Origin: Thermohalobaculum sp039027855
Lineage (GTDB): Bacteria > Pseudomonadota > Alphaproteobacteria > Rhodobacterales > Rhodobacteraceae
Length of the DNA: 64,000 bases
Assembly: GCA_039027855.1 (NCBI GenBank)
Contig: JBCCJI010000004.1
Span: forward strand, 1-64,000
Reading direction: 5' to 3'
This document shows, in pieces, positions 56,144-64,000 of this stretch; within the stretch, counting starts at the first letter, position 1, and each line of letters opens with the position of its first letter. Under the pieces are notes generated by a model that was not told where the DNA came from, did not search any database, and saw nothing but the letters and a program-made list of their open reading frames with translations. The position numbers were made by a program, and so were the translations under genes.

Positions 56144-56620
56144 ATGAAGACCTTTTCCGCAAAGCCTGCGGATATCGAGAAGGAGTGGGTTCTGATCGAC
56201 GCCGAGGGTGTCGTTCTGGGCCGCCTCGCCTCGATTATCGCCATGCGCCTGCGTGGCAAGCACAAGGCCTCGTTCACGCCGCATATGGACATGGGCGACA
56301 ATGTCATCGTCATCAACGCCGAGAAGGTGAAGCTGACGGGCAACAAGCGCCGCGACAAGACCTATTACTGGCACACCGGCTATCCCGGCGGGATCAAGAG
56401 CCGCACGGCCGAGCAGCTGCTCGACGGGCGCTTTCCCGAGCGGGTGGTGTCGAAGGCCGTGCAACGCATGATGCCGGGCGGCCCGCTCACGCGCCGTCAG
56501 CTCACCAATCTGCGCGTCTATGCCGGGGCCGAGCATCCGCACGACGCCCAGACGCCCGCGGTGATCGACGTCGCCGGCGCCAACGCCAAGAACACGCAGT
56601 CTGCACGGGGGGCCAGCTGA
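56144..56620 (+). CDS. rplM: 50S ribosomal protein L13
   Basis: A 158-residue L13. Diagnostic blocks are EKEWVLIDAEGVVLGRLASI, DNVIVINAEKVKLTGNKR, TYYWHTGYPGGIKS and RMMPGGPLTRRQLTNLRVYA. It binds 23S rRNA early in large-subunit assembly. It overlaps rpsI as TGATG, the usual conserved L13-S9 operon. Confidence 0.97.
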   Translation: MKTFSAKPADIEKEWVLIDAEGVVLGRLASIIAMRLRGKHKASFTPHMDMGDNVIVINAEKVKLTGNKRRDKTYYWHTGYPGGIKSRTAEQLLDGRFPERVVSKAVQRMMPGGPLTRRQLTNLRVYAGAEHPHDAQTPAVIDVAGANAKNTQSARGAS

Positions 56621-57126
56621 TGGCCGAGGAAATCAAGTCGCTTGACCAGCTTAAGGACGCGGTCGCCGAACAGGCCGTGGTCGAGGGCGCGGATGCCGAG
56701 ATCGAGGTGCGTGCGCCGCGCGAGCCGGTGCGCGACCAGCACGGCCGCTCCTACGCCACCGGCAAGCGCAAGGACGCGGTGGCCCGCGTTTGGGTCAAGC
56801 CCGGCGCGGGGCGCGTGGTCGTCAACGGCAAAGAGGTCGACACCTATTTCGCGCGGCCCGTGCTGCAGATGGTGGTGGCGCAGCCCTTCCGCGTGGCCAA
56901 TGTCGCCGGTCAGTTCGACGTGATGGCGACCGTCAAGGGCGGCGGCTTGTCGGGCCAGGCGGGCGCGGTGAAGCATGGGATCTCAAAGGCGCTCAGCCTT
57001 TATGACCCGGAGCTGCGACCCTCGCTGAAGGCCGCGGGCTTCCTGACCCGTGACAGCCGCGTGGTGGAGCGTAAGAAGTACGGCAAGCGCAAGGCCCGCC
57101 GCAGCTTCCAGTTCTCGAAGCGCTGA
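56620..57126 (+). CDS. rpsI: 30S ribosomal protein S9
   Basis: A 168-residue S9 with an N-terminal acidic extension of about 40 residues, as in other alphaproteobacteria. The core shows RSYATGKRKDAVARVWVKPG, VKGGGLSGQAGAVKHGISKA and the basic tail ERKKYGKRKARRSFQFSKR that reaches the tRNA anticodon in the P site. It is followed by a rho-independent terminator. Confidence 0.97.
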   Translation: MAEEIKSLDQLKDAVAEQAVVEGADAEIEVRAPREPVRDQHGRSYATGKRKDAVARVWVKPGAGRVVVNGKEVDTYFARPVLQMVVAQPFRVANVAGQFDVMATVKGGGLSGQAGAVKHGISKALSLYDPELRPSLKAAGFLTRDSRVVERKKYGKRKARRSFQFSKR

Positions 57127-57161
57127 TCTCTCTCCGGCAGGGTTGCCGGGATACCGAAGAG

Positions 57162-57200
57162 AAGGGCGCGGCCTCGGGTGACCGCGCCCTTTGCCTTTTC
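57162..57200 (+). terminator. Rho-independent terminator of rplM-rpsI
   Basis: AAGGGCGCGG at 57162-57171 pairs perfectly with CCGCGCCCTT at 57182-57191 and is followed by TGCCTTTTC. It lies 36 bases after the rpsI stop codon. Confidence 0.8.
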
Positions 57201-57330
57201 TACGCCTATACCGATGTGGCCCGGTCTCGCCAGACCTGTCCAGGTGGCGGCAGACGACAAGCACCCGGCGACCGTGGTCGCGGGGTGCCAAACTCGGCAG
57301 CCTGACGCGTTCGCGGTAGCGGCAGGCGGA

Positions 57331-59472
57331 TCAGCCGATGGCGACCGGGTCGGTCAGCAGATCTTCGTCGAGGCCGCGGAAGCCCACGACACGCTCCAGC
57401 GTCAAGGTGTCTTCGGCGCTCAGGTCGATGATCAGATCATCGCCGTCGACGCTCACCCCGGTGGTCTCGTCGCCATCATTCGCCAGCAACAGGGCCAGAT
57501 CGTAGAAGTCCTGTTCCTCATCCAGCGTCGTCTCGAGGGTTACGAGGTCGAGCGTGTCGGTCCCGCGCCGCCCGGACAGCGTGAAATCGAGGATCGTGTC
57601 GAGCCCGGCCTCGTAGCGGAACGTGTCGTCGCCCTGACCGCCGCGATAGGTGTCGTTGCCCGCACCGCCGACCTGCAGGTCGTCACCGCGCCCACCGTTC
57701 AGGGTGTCGTCGCCGTCGCCGCCATACTGGCGGTCATCGCCGCGCCCGCCACTGAGTTCGTCATTGCCACCAAAGCCGCTCTGCACATCATCGCCCGAAC
57801 GACCGAACAGGCGGTCATCACCGCGTCCGCCCACCTGATCGTCGTCGCTGCGTCCGCCGATGTCGCGTGCATCGCTCACTTCAGCGTCGCTGCCGTCGAT
57901 CAGCCCTTCGGCCTTGGCGATCACTGCTGCACCGGCCTCTGCCCCCAGGGTGCGTCCGTTAAGATCGCCGTCCTCGAAGTGGATGCCGCCATAGAGCCGG
58001 CTGAGACCGGCCTCATCCGCGGCATCTGTGAATGTGGACCAACCGAGCGTCAGGTCTTCCGACGGGGTGCTGCTCGGCTCGAAACGCGAGGACAGCGCCG
58101 GGAAGGTGATCTCACCGCCGAAGTCGTTCGAGCCCGTGAAAGAGGCCAGAACCGCTGCACCCGCGGCGGAGAAGGCGCTGTGACCCGACGTATACTCGGC
58201 GAAGGGCGGTGAGACGTCTGCGCCCGGGGTCTGGTAGGTGATGAAATCCTCGGCGAGGATGGTCTGAGTGCCGACGAACTCGCCCGCATACGCTTCGATC
58301 GTGTTACCGTCGGGGCCCTCATCACCGATCAGGCCAAGCTTGCCGAGTTCGCGGATGGCGCGCACTGGGCGGGCATAGTCGTAGAAGAACTTGGTCTCCC
58401 AGGTCGCTATGCCCGCGTCCTGCACCGCATTGGCAAGTTGGAAGAACAGCTGCGCGTCCTCATCCAGCGTGTTGCCATCACGGGTGGAGACGAACTGGCC
58501 GAAGGTCATCCACGTACCCGGCGGGAAGGACGTGCCGCCGCCATCCTCCCAGAACTCGGCAATCAGCTTCTGCTCTTCGGTCAGGTTTGCGCTGAAGTCG
58601 ATCACCTCCTCGGCCTGAGTGATGAAGCGCGTTTCGATCACTTCGCCGACCAGATCGGGCGTCACAGGGATCTCGGTGCCGGCGGTGAAGAAGGTGCCGC
58701 CGATCGTGGCGTCACTGCCGAGCGTGATGGTGCCCGCCTCGACGTTGAGCGTCGCGTCGGAGAACGCCTCGGTGAAGAAGGCCTGCGGAGCTTCGGGGCG
58801 GAGATCGGCGCCGGCCTGGATGCCGAAGGGCGTCACCTCGCCCCAATGGGGGGTCAGGAAGCTCTGCGGTGTCTCGCCAGGGCGCTCTTCAGGGTCGTCA
58901 GGGTCGATCGGCACGAACTCCGGGGTCCAGGCGGTGATGTCGTTGATGGTGCCGGGGTCGGGATTGGTCGGCGCGTAACCCGTTGTATCGGCATAGCCGT
59001 TGGCCTGGTTCGAGCCATCATCGGCGCGGTCCGCCTTGATCGCTTCGCCGACGGCGATGCCAAGCGCTTCGGGGCTGCCTTCGGCCGGGATCGCGGTGGG
59101 GTCGATCCCCGCCTCGGCCGCTGCGGCGTCAAAGATGTCCTGCTGGGCCGGAAAGAGGTCGATCAGCACGGTATAGGCCGCAAAGCTCATGGCGATGGCT
59201 TTGTTGGCGTCGCTGATCGCTTCGACACCGACCTGGGTCGTATCGCCGACGACCGAACCGGTGGCATCGATGTCGAACGACGCCCAGGCGTCGTAGATGG
59301 CGGTATGGGTAATGGCGTACGCACGCGACGCGATGGTGGGCCCGACAGCGGTTTCGATCACGGCGGCCTGGACTGCCCGATCCCAAAGGATCGAGGGCGT
59401 CGGGGTGTCGTTCACGACGCTGACGAGCTGGGTCTCGGGGTTCAGGACGAGAAGCTCGGCAGTCGTGGTCAT
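57331..59472 (-). CDS. RTX-repeat vanadium-haloperoxidase/PAP2-like protein
   Basis: A 713-residue secreted-type protein without an N-terminal signal. The vanadate/phosphate-binding signature is complete: KFFYDYARP near residue 357, TSGHSAFSAAG near 427, and SRLYGGIHFEDGD near 494. This matches vanadium-dependent haloperoxidase and PAP2-type acid phosphatases. Residues about 537-627 contain a run of nine-residue Gly-Asp repeats (VGGRGDDRLFGRSGDD, GGAGNDTYRGGQGDD) that bind calcium, the mark of type I (TolC-ABC) secretion. The C-terminal region would hold the secretion signal. It may halogenate organic compounds outside the cell. AAGGA precedes the start at 59472. Confidence 0.85.
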   Translation of the reverse strand: MTTTAELLVLNPETQLVSVVNDTPTPSILWDRAVQAAVIETAVGPTIASRAYAITHTAIYDAWASFDIDATGSVVGDTTQVGVEAISDANKAIAMSFAAYTVLIDLFPAQQDIFDAAAAEAGIDPTAIPAEGSPEALGIAVGEAIKADRADDGSNQANGYADTTGYAPTNPDPGTINDITAWTPEFVPIDPDDPEERPGETPQSFLTPHWGEVTPFGIQAGADLRPEAPQAFFTEAFSDATLNVEAGTITLGSDATIGGTFFTAGTEIPVTPDLVGEVIETRFITQAEEVIDFSANLTEEQKLIAEFWEDGGGTSFPPGTWMTFGQFVSTRDGNTLDEDAQLFFQLANAVQDAGIATWETKFFYDYARPVRAIRELGKLGLIGDEGPDGNTIEAYAGEFVGTQTILAEDFITYQTPGADVSPPFAEYTSGHSAFSAAGAAVLASFTGSNDFGGEITFPALSSRFEPSSTPSEDLTLGWSTFTDAADEAGLSRLYGGIHFEDGDLNGRTLGAEAGAAVIAKAEGLIDGSDAEVSDARDIGGRSDDDQVGGRGDDRLFGRSGDDVQSGFGGNDELSGGRGDDRQYGGDGDDTLNGGRGDDLQVGGAGNDTYRGGQGDDTFRYEAGLDTILDFTLSGRRGTDTLDLVTLETTLDEEQDFYDLALLLANDGDETTGVSVDGDDLIIDLSAEDTLTLERVVGFRGLDEDLLTDPVAIG

Positions 59473-59583
59473 ACGCACTATTCCTTCTGTCAGATTTCGG
59501 GCGTTTCGGATGGTTCCCCACCACCGATGGCGATGAGTCCCCACCACCTTGCGGAAACCTAGATCATTTTTGCAATGAATGAG

Positions 59584-59596
59584 TGACGCTGCGTCA
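59584..59596. promoter_or_regulatory. Short perfect inverted repeat, candidate operator
   Basis: TGACGC-T-GCGTCA lies in the divergent region between the haloperoxidase-like gene and the sulfotransferase gene, 112 bases upstream of the former. The palindrome size fits a dimeric repressor or activator; the regulator is unknown. Confidence 0.35.
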
Positions 59597-59728
59597 GTGT
59601 GACATCAATCGAACGTGCAGAGTGGCACTTCGGAGACCGGGCACCGTGCTCCAGGGGGCCGCCGTGGTTGACGGAGGGGGCGCGTCGTGGCCTTACGGCG
59701 CCGGGTCGCATCAGTCTTGGCGGGCGGG

Positions 59729-60697
59729 ATGAGTGAAGGGGAGACCGCGCACCGGGGCGCGCCACACCGCTATGACGGGCCGGCGGTCTTTCATCTCGGC
59801 CACATCAAGACAGCGTCGACCTACCTTCAGGCACGGGTCTTCGGGCAACCGGGCACCGGCAGCGGGGTGCCGGGCGGGGAAGCGTCGCGCCGTCACCTGG
59901 TCAGTGAGCTTGTCGTTTGCGACCCCTATACCTTTGATGCGTGTGCCGTGGCGCAGCGCTTTGCCGCGCTGGAGGAGCCTGTGAGGGTGCGTGGGCTGGT
60001 GCCCGTCTGGTCGGACGAAGTGCTGATCGGCGACCCGTGTCAACGTGCCTATCACGGCCGCGTCGTAGCCGACCGATTGATCGCGATGGGCCGCGATATC
60101 CGGGTGCTGATCGTCGTGCGTGAGCAGCGCTCTTTCGCCTGGTCCGCCTATCGCCAGTATCTCCGCGATGGCGGTATTCTGAAACTGGAGGAGTTCATCG
60201 GCCGGCCAGGGCTAACGCCGTCTTTCACGCCGTGGCTGCGCCCCGATTACCTTGAGTTCCACCACGCCGTCGCCCATTGGCAGGGCGCGATCGGGGCGCA
60301 GCATGTGACGGTTCTGCCCTATGAGATGTTGCGCGGCGATCCTGCGGCGTTCATGGCGGCCATTGCGCCGCTCTTCGGGCAGGCCGCGCTGGCCCCAGCC
60401 GATACCGAGAGCGTGAACGTGGCGGAGAGACCGGCCGTGCTCGGCCTTCGGCGGCTTGCCAACCGGCTTGCGCCACCCGGCGTGCTGGGTGACCGCCCGA
60501 CCGTGGTTCAGCGGGCTCTCAACCGGGGCGTCAGATACGCCAGCGGGCTGGCGCCCGCGAGCATGGATCGTTCGGTCGAGCGTCATGCGAAGGGGATGAT
60601 TGCCGCCCTGTACCAAGAGCGTTTCGATGCCTCGAACGCTCGGCTGTCGGCGATGACCGGTCTCGACCTCGCCCGATGGGGATACCCGGTCGGCTGA
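59729..60697 (+). CDS. PAPS-dependent sulfotransferase-like protein
   Basis: A 322-residue protein with the two PAPS-binding motifs of sulfotransferases: the 5'-phosphosulfate loop FHLGHIKTASTYLQARVF (Lys27) and the 3'-phosphate motif VVREQRSFAWSAYRQYLR. It probably sulfates a surface carbohydrate or small molecule. ATG 59729 is preferred; GTG 59687 would add 14 residues. Confidence 0.82.
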   Translation: MSEGETAHRGAPHRYDGPAVFHLGHIKTASTYLQARVFGQPGTGSGVPGGEASRRHLVSELVVCDPYTFDACAVAQRFAALEEPVRVRGLVPVWSDEVLIGDPCQRAYHGRVVADRLIAMGRDIRVLIVVREQRSFAWSAYRQYLRDGGILKLEEFIGRPGLTPSFTPWLRPDYLEFHHAVAHWQGAIGAQHVTVLPYEMLRGDPAAFMAAIAPLFGQAALAPADTESVNVAERPAVLGLRRLANRLAPPGVLGDRPTVVQRALNRGVRYASGLAPASMDRSVERHAKGMIAALYQERFDASNARLSAMTGLDLARWGYPVG

Positions 60698-60698
60698 C

Positions 60699-61346
60699 TC
60701 ACCGCCCGCGGGCGAGGACCGGTTCGGTACCGAAGGTGGCCGGGTCGTCGACCGCGCGCACGAGATAGTCGGCCACATCCGCACGGCAGATCAGGCCGTT
60801 GCGCCAGGTGGGCTCGTCCAGCAGCACGGCGTACTTACCCGACGCCTTGAAGTTGGTAAGGATGACGGGGCGCGCGATGGTCCAGTCGGTATCGGAGGCT
60901 TTGATGAGCGCCTCTTGCCGGCCTTTGTCCTCGTAGATCTTGCCGAGGATCAGACCGTGGCCCAGCATCTCCAGAGCGCTCATGGCGACGCGGCTGGTGC
61001 CGGCGCCGAAGCCGGTGAGGCAGATCACCCGGCGCATCTTCTGCTCGGCCATCGCCTTCAGCAGGATCTCGGTCGCATGCGAGAACATGGTGACCTTGCT
61101 GGTGATGGTCTCGCGGTTCAGCGGCATGCCGAGCGTCTGGATGACCGCGTCCTGTCCCTCCAGCGCCGCGGCGACGCTGTCATGCTCGAGCGCGTCACCC
61201 TTGAACTTCTCGAGCGCGGGATGGGTGATGTCGAGCGCATCGATGCTGCGCGACATGGCGCGAACCTCATGGCCATGCTCAAGCGCGGTCTCGACGGTCA
61301 GCTTGCCGATGCCCTTGCTGGCACCGATGACGAGGATACGGCTCAT
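60699..61346 (-). CDS. NAD(P)H-binding SDR-type oxidoreductase (NmrA-like)
   Basis: A 215-residue atypical short-chain-dehydrogenase-fold protein. The dinucleotide motif is ILVIGASKGIGKLTVETALE; later blocks are RVICLTGFGAGTSRVAM and TDWTIARPVILTN. It lacks the classic Tyr-x-x-x-Lys catalytic pair and resembles flavin-reductase/NmrA-like proteins, so it may be a redox sensor or reductase. Its stop is two bases from the convergent sulfotransferase stop. Confidence 0.85.
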   Translation of the reverse strand: MSRILVIGASKGIGKLTVETALEHGHEVRAMSRSIDALDITHPALEKFKGDALEHDSVAAALEGQDAVIQTLGMPLNRETITSKVTMFSHATEILLKAMAEQKMRRVICLTGFGAGTSRVAMSALEMLGHGLILGKIYEDKGRQEALIKASDTDWTIARPVILTNFKASGKYAVLLDEPTWRNGLICRADVADYLVRAVDDPATFGTEPVLARGR

Positions 61347-61427
61347 GGCAACTCCGGTTTGGCGAGGTCGATGGGACTGGCTGCAGATCGGGCGCTGCGT
61401 GGCGCACTGAGGAGGACGGTGCGCGAG

Positions 61428-61910
61428 CTAGCTGCGCGGTGCGTCGGGATTGAGGCGCAACATCACGAAATTCAGGTAACCGGCGAAGGTGACCCAGATC
61501 AGATAGGGGACAAGCAGCCACACGGCCGTCGCGCTGTACGGCGCGAAGACGACCATCGTCGCCACAATCGAGAGCCAGAGCGCGATCAGCTCGATCAGCC
61601 CCCAATCCATGCGTTTGAGGCCGAAAAAGATGCCCGACCAGGCGAAGTTGATCACCAGGTGCACGAAGTAGACGGTGTAGGCCAGCGTGGCACCGCCCCA
61701 GCCTGCCTGTTTCCAGACGAGAAAGCCCGACACCGCGATCATGATGTAAAGCGGTGTCCAGACGACCGGGAAAAGCCAGTTGGGCGGGCGCCAGGACGGG
61801 TGGTTCAGACGCTCATACCACTCACCCGGGGCGAAGAGGCCACCGGCCGATGCGGCACCGAACGCCGCGACGCAGAACACGGCGAGCGCGATAAAGCTGT
61901 CGAGATCCAC
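61428..61910 (-). CDS. tspO: TspO/MBR tryptophan-rich sensory protein
   Basis: A 160-residue membrane protein with five membrane helices. Conserved TspO blocks are LNHPSWRPPNWLFPVVWTPL, INFAWSGIFFGLKR and ATAVWLLVPYLIWVTFAGYL. TspO proteins bind porphyrins and, in Rhodobacter, tune pigment and respiratory gene expression. GTG 61910 is chosen to fit the family length of about 160; an upstream start would add 25 residues with no family match. Confidence 0.9.
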   Translation of the reverse strand: MDLDSFIALAVFCVAAFGAASAGGLFAPGEWYERLNHPSWRPPNWLFPVVWTPLYIMIAVSGFLVWKQAGWGGATLAYTVYFVHLVINFAWSGIFFGLKRMDWGLIELIALWLSIVATMVVFAPYSATAVWLLVPYLIWVTFAGYLNFVMLRLNPDAPRS

Positions 61911-62066
61911 ACTGCCACCCAGTATTATCGCCAGACGTTCGAGCACTTTGCTGTCCCGCAGCGAGATTTCAAGCTGTCGCGACAAAACGTTCGCGCATTG
62001 CAGGGAACCCCTTGGAGCCGTATTTTGCCCTCAACCCCCAGAAGCGGGTGAAGGGAGGATGAGCGC

Positions 62067-63023
62067 ATGGGCACGAATGCCGGGTCAGGCGGCGGCAGGA
62101 GGCCGCGTCGCGTGAAGGCGGTTGCACGGCGTGCGCTCTCGGCCATGGCGGCCAGCGACCCGGCGCTTGGCGGCACGTCACCACGCGATATCAGCTATTC
62201 GTTCTCGGGGCGCAGCAGGGCGGCGCGGGCGGTGATCCGCTCGATCGAGAACCTGACGGGTCGCCCCCGTCTGCTGCGCATGGCCGACGGTTACGACCGC
62301 GATGTCGCGGCGGGCGAGGATTTCTGGGAGGTCATGCGCTCTCGCTACGGCATCACGCTCGATGTGGGCGGCAATGGCTTGGCCGGCATCCCGCGCGAGG
62401 GGCCGCTCGTGATCGTCGCCAATCATCCCTACGGCATCCTGGACGGGCTGGCACTGGGGCGCATGCTGTCGGAGACGCGAGGCGATTTCCGCATCATCGC
62501 CCATGTGATCTTCCGCCGGGCCGAGGATCTGAAGCGGATCATCCTACCCATCGATTTCGGCGAGACCAAAGAGGCGCAGCGCACCAACATCGCCACCCGG
62601 AAAGAAGCGCTCGGTTATCTGGCGAGCGGGGGCGCCATCGGGATCTTTCCGGGCGGCACCGTCTCGACCGCGGCGAAACCCTTCTCACGCCCGGCCGACC
62701 CGACCTGGAAGACCTTCACCGCGAAGATGATCGCCAAGTCCGATGCCACGGTGATCCCAGTCTATTTCGAAGGGGCGAACAGCCGGCTGTTCCAGATCGC
62801 CTCGCACCTGAATGCCACGCTGCGCACGGCGCTTCTCATCAACGAATTCGACAGCCGGGTGAACACGCCCGTCAAAATGGTCGTCGGCGATCCGATCCCC
62901 CGCGGCGAGATCGAGGCGCGTTCGAAGGATCCCCGCGGCATGATGGAGCATCTGCGCCGCCGGACCTATGGCTTGGGGCCCGAAAGGGTGCGCGACCAGG
63001 CGCCGGGCCTCTATCTCGGTTAA
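62067..63023 (+). CDS. Lysophospholipid acyltransferase family protein
   Basis: A 318-residue PlsC-type acyltransferase. The active-site motif is NHPYGILDG (His120, Asp126), the variant seen in the hemolysin/ornithine-lipid acyltransferase group, and the substrate motif IGIFPGGTVSTAAKPF follows. The basic N-terminus suits membrane association. It attaches acyl chains to lysolipids. The start has AGGGAGGATGAGC upstream. Confidence 0.88.
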   Translation: MGTNAGSGGGRRPRRVKAVARRALSAMAASDPALGGTSPRDISYSFSGRSRAARAVIRSIENLTGRPRLLRMADGYDRDVAAGEDFWEVMRSRYGITLDVGGNGLAGIPREGPLVIVANHPYGILDGLALGRMLSETRGDFRIIAHVIFRRAEDLKRIILPIDFGETKEAQRTNIATRKEALGYLASGGAIGIFPGGTVSTAAKPFSRPADPTWKTFTAKMIAKSDATVIPVYFEGANSRLFQIASHLNATLRTALLINEFDSRVNTPVKMVVGDPIPRGEIEARSKDPRGMMEHLRRRTYGLGPERVRDQAPGLYLG

Positions 63024-63167
63024 GCAAACCTCGACGCGAGGCGCGGGCAGTCTTGCAGGGCGCCCGAGCGATCGCTGGGCTCATCGTGCCCACGCGACCC
63101 CATTTGCGCGCCGCGCGCCTGCGTCGTAAGGGTCGCGCGAAGGCGGTCAGCACGAAAGACTACTCCC

Positions 63168-64000
63168 ATGCAGAAGGCGCGCGTCGCGATCCTTGGAGCC
63201 AGCGGTTATGTCGGCGCTGAACTGGTCCGACTGCTGGCCACGCACCCCTATATGGCCGTGTCGGCGCTTGCGGCGGATCGGCGCGCGGGCCAGGAGATGG
63301 GCGTGGTTTTCCCGCATCTGCGCCATCTCGCGCTGCCGCGCCTGACCAGGATCGAAGAGATCGATTACGCGCAGATCGATCTCGTCTTCTGCGCGCTGCC
63401 CCACGCGACCACACAGGAGGTCGTCTCGGCCCTGCCGCGGGATCTGAAGATCGTCGATCTTTCCGCCGATTTCCGGCTGCGCGATCCGGCCGTCTACGCG
63501 CATTGGTACGGCCGCCCCCACCAGGCGCTCGATCTGCAGGCGGAGGCAGTCTACGGCCTACCCGAGATCTACCGCGACGAGATCCGGTCTGCGCGGCTCG
63601 TTGCGGCCACCGGGTGCAATGCGGCCACCGGCAATCTGGCTGTGCTGCCGCTGCTGCGTGCGGGGGTGATCGACCCCGAGGAGATCGTGATCGATCTGGC
63701 GACCGGCGTGTCGGGCGCGGGCCGTTCGGCGAAGGAGGGGCTGCTGCACTCGGAGGTCAGCGAGGGGTATCACGCCTACAACATCGCTCATCACCGCCAC
63801 ATGGCCGAGTTCGACCAGGAGATGAGCGTCGCCGCCGGTCAGCCGGTCACCTGCAGCTTCACCGCGCATCTTCTGCCGCAGAACCGGGGCATCCTCGCCA
63901 CGATCTATGCCCGTGGTGAGGCAGCGGCCTGTCACCGTGCGCTGAGCGAGGCCTATGCGCATGAGCCCTTCATGGTGGTTCTGCCGCTCGGTGAGGCACC
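63168..64000 (+). CDS. argC: N-acetyl-gamma-glutamyl-phosphate reductase (3' end outside window)
   Basis: The first 277 codons of argC are present; the gene continues beyond the window. The NADP motif is AILGASGYVGAELVRLLATH, the conserved block LKIVDLSADFRLRDPAVY follows, and the catalytic Cys is in VAATGCNAATGNL. The substrate-side block is VTCSFTAHLLPQNRGILATI. It reduces N-acetylglutamyl phosphate to the semialdehyde in arginine synthesis. The TGCNAATG form differs from the PGCYPT of most bacteria but is, from memory, the usual form in Rhodobacterales. Confidence 0.93.
   Translation, partial: MQKARVAILGASGYVGAELVRLLATHPYMAVSALAADRRAGQEMGVVFPHLRHLALPRLTRIEEIDYAQIDLVFCALPHATTQEVVSALPRDLKIVDLSADFRLRDPAVYAHWYGRPHQALDLQAEAVYGLPEIYRDEIRSARLVAATGCNAATGNLAVLPLLRAGVIDPEEIVIDLATGVSGAGRSAKEGLLHSEVSEGYHAYNIAHHRHMAEFDQEMSVAAGQPVTCSFTAHLLPQNRGILATIYARGEAAACHRALSEAYAHEPFMVVLPLGEA

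Noticed and set aside
57178..58212. Long open frame on the plus strand opposite the RTX/haloperoxidase gene
   Set aside because: It is the antisense of Gly-Asp repeats, which give valine/alanine-rich open frames in GC-rich DNA. The minus-strand protein has clear family motifs.

Overview
The window is GC-rich, densely coded DNA that looks like the chromosome of a marine-type alphaproteobacterium of the Rhodobacterales (roseobacter group). The evidence is indirect: an ArgC with a TGCNAATG active-site segment, a methionine synthase split into two genes, an ATP12-type F1 assembly factor, a DddQ-type DMSP lyase cupin, a VPLPA/PEP-CTERM-like tail on a secreted protein, and a tight gene style with many ATGA or TGATG overlaps. 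No rRNA, tRNA or CRISPR array was seen.

Layout. 1-394: left end of a decayed IS3-type insertion sequence. 588-5282: a giant TPR protein of unknown function. 5662-9831: a complete MalEFGK-type sugar ABC importer (binding protein, two permeases, ATPase). 10279-14696: an RND/MMPL exporter fused in frame to a LolA-like outer-membrane lipoprotein-sorting domain, followed by an outer-membrane barrel protein, with a palindromic operator candidate upstream. 14777-19853: an aldo/keto reductase and an Fbp-type ABC importer whose ATPase lies on the opposite strand across a tandem hairpin repeat. 20340-23032: an ECF sigma factor overlapping a membrane-anchored VWA protein. 23588-27564 (minus): a four-gene operon of MDR oxidoreductase, DddQ-like DMSP lyase and two mandelate-racemase-type enzymes.

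27896-34421 is an activated-methyl-cycle block: split metH, ahcY and a PfkB kinase that probably uses adenosine. 34510-38516 holds a shortened Ldh_2-type protein, a DMT exporter, a HAD phosphatase, an ATP12 chaperone and a trypsin-like protein that has lost its whole catalytic triad. 38631-40706 (minus) is a ferredoxin/ASKHA corrinoid-activation protein. 41217-49336 is a mixed region: a periplasmic double rhodanese, a lipoprotein with a ClpP active site, two hydrogenase-maturation genes (hypC, hupH) without any hydrogenase, an exosortase-substrate-like protein, a small membrane protein, an Asp/Asn-hydroxylase-type dioxygenase and a BCS1-like AAA ATPase. 49401-63023 is mostly core metabolism and translation (icd, trmJ, ctaA, rplM, rpsI) with a few accessory genes: an RTX vanadium-haloperoxidase-like protein, a sulfotransferase, TspO and an acyltransferase. 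The window ends inside argC.

Two interspersed hairpin repeat families stand out. Family A has three copies of about 45 bp around an 8-bp stem with a TGGTC loop; one copy carries a compensated base pair. Family B is a GTAGGGTGGGG...CCCCACC repeat with seven copies at three loci. At 38513-38634 an inverted family B pair supplies the TAG stop codons of both convergent genes.
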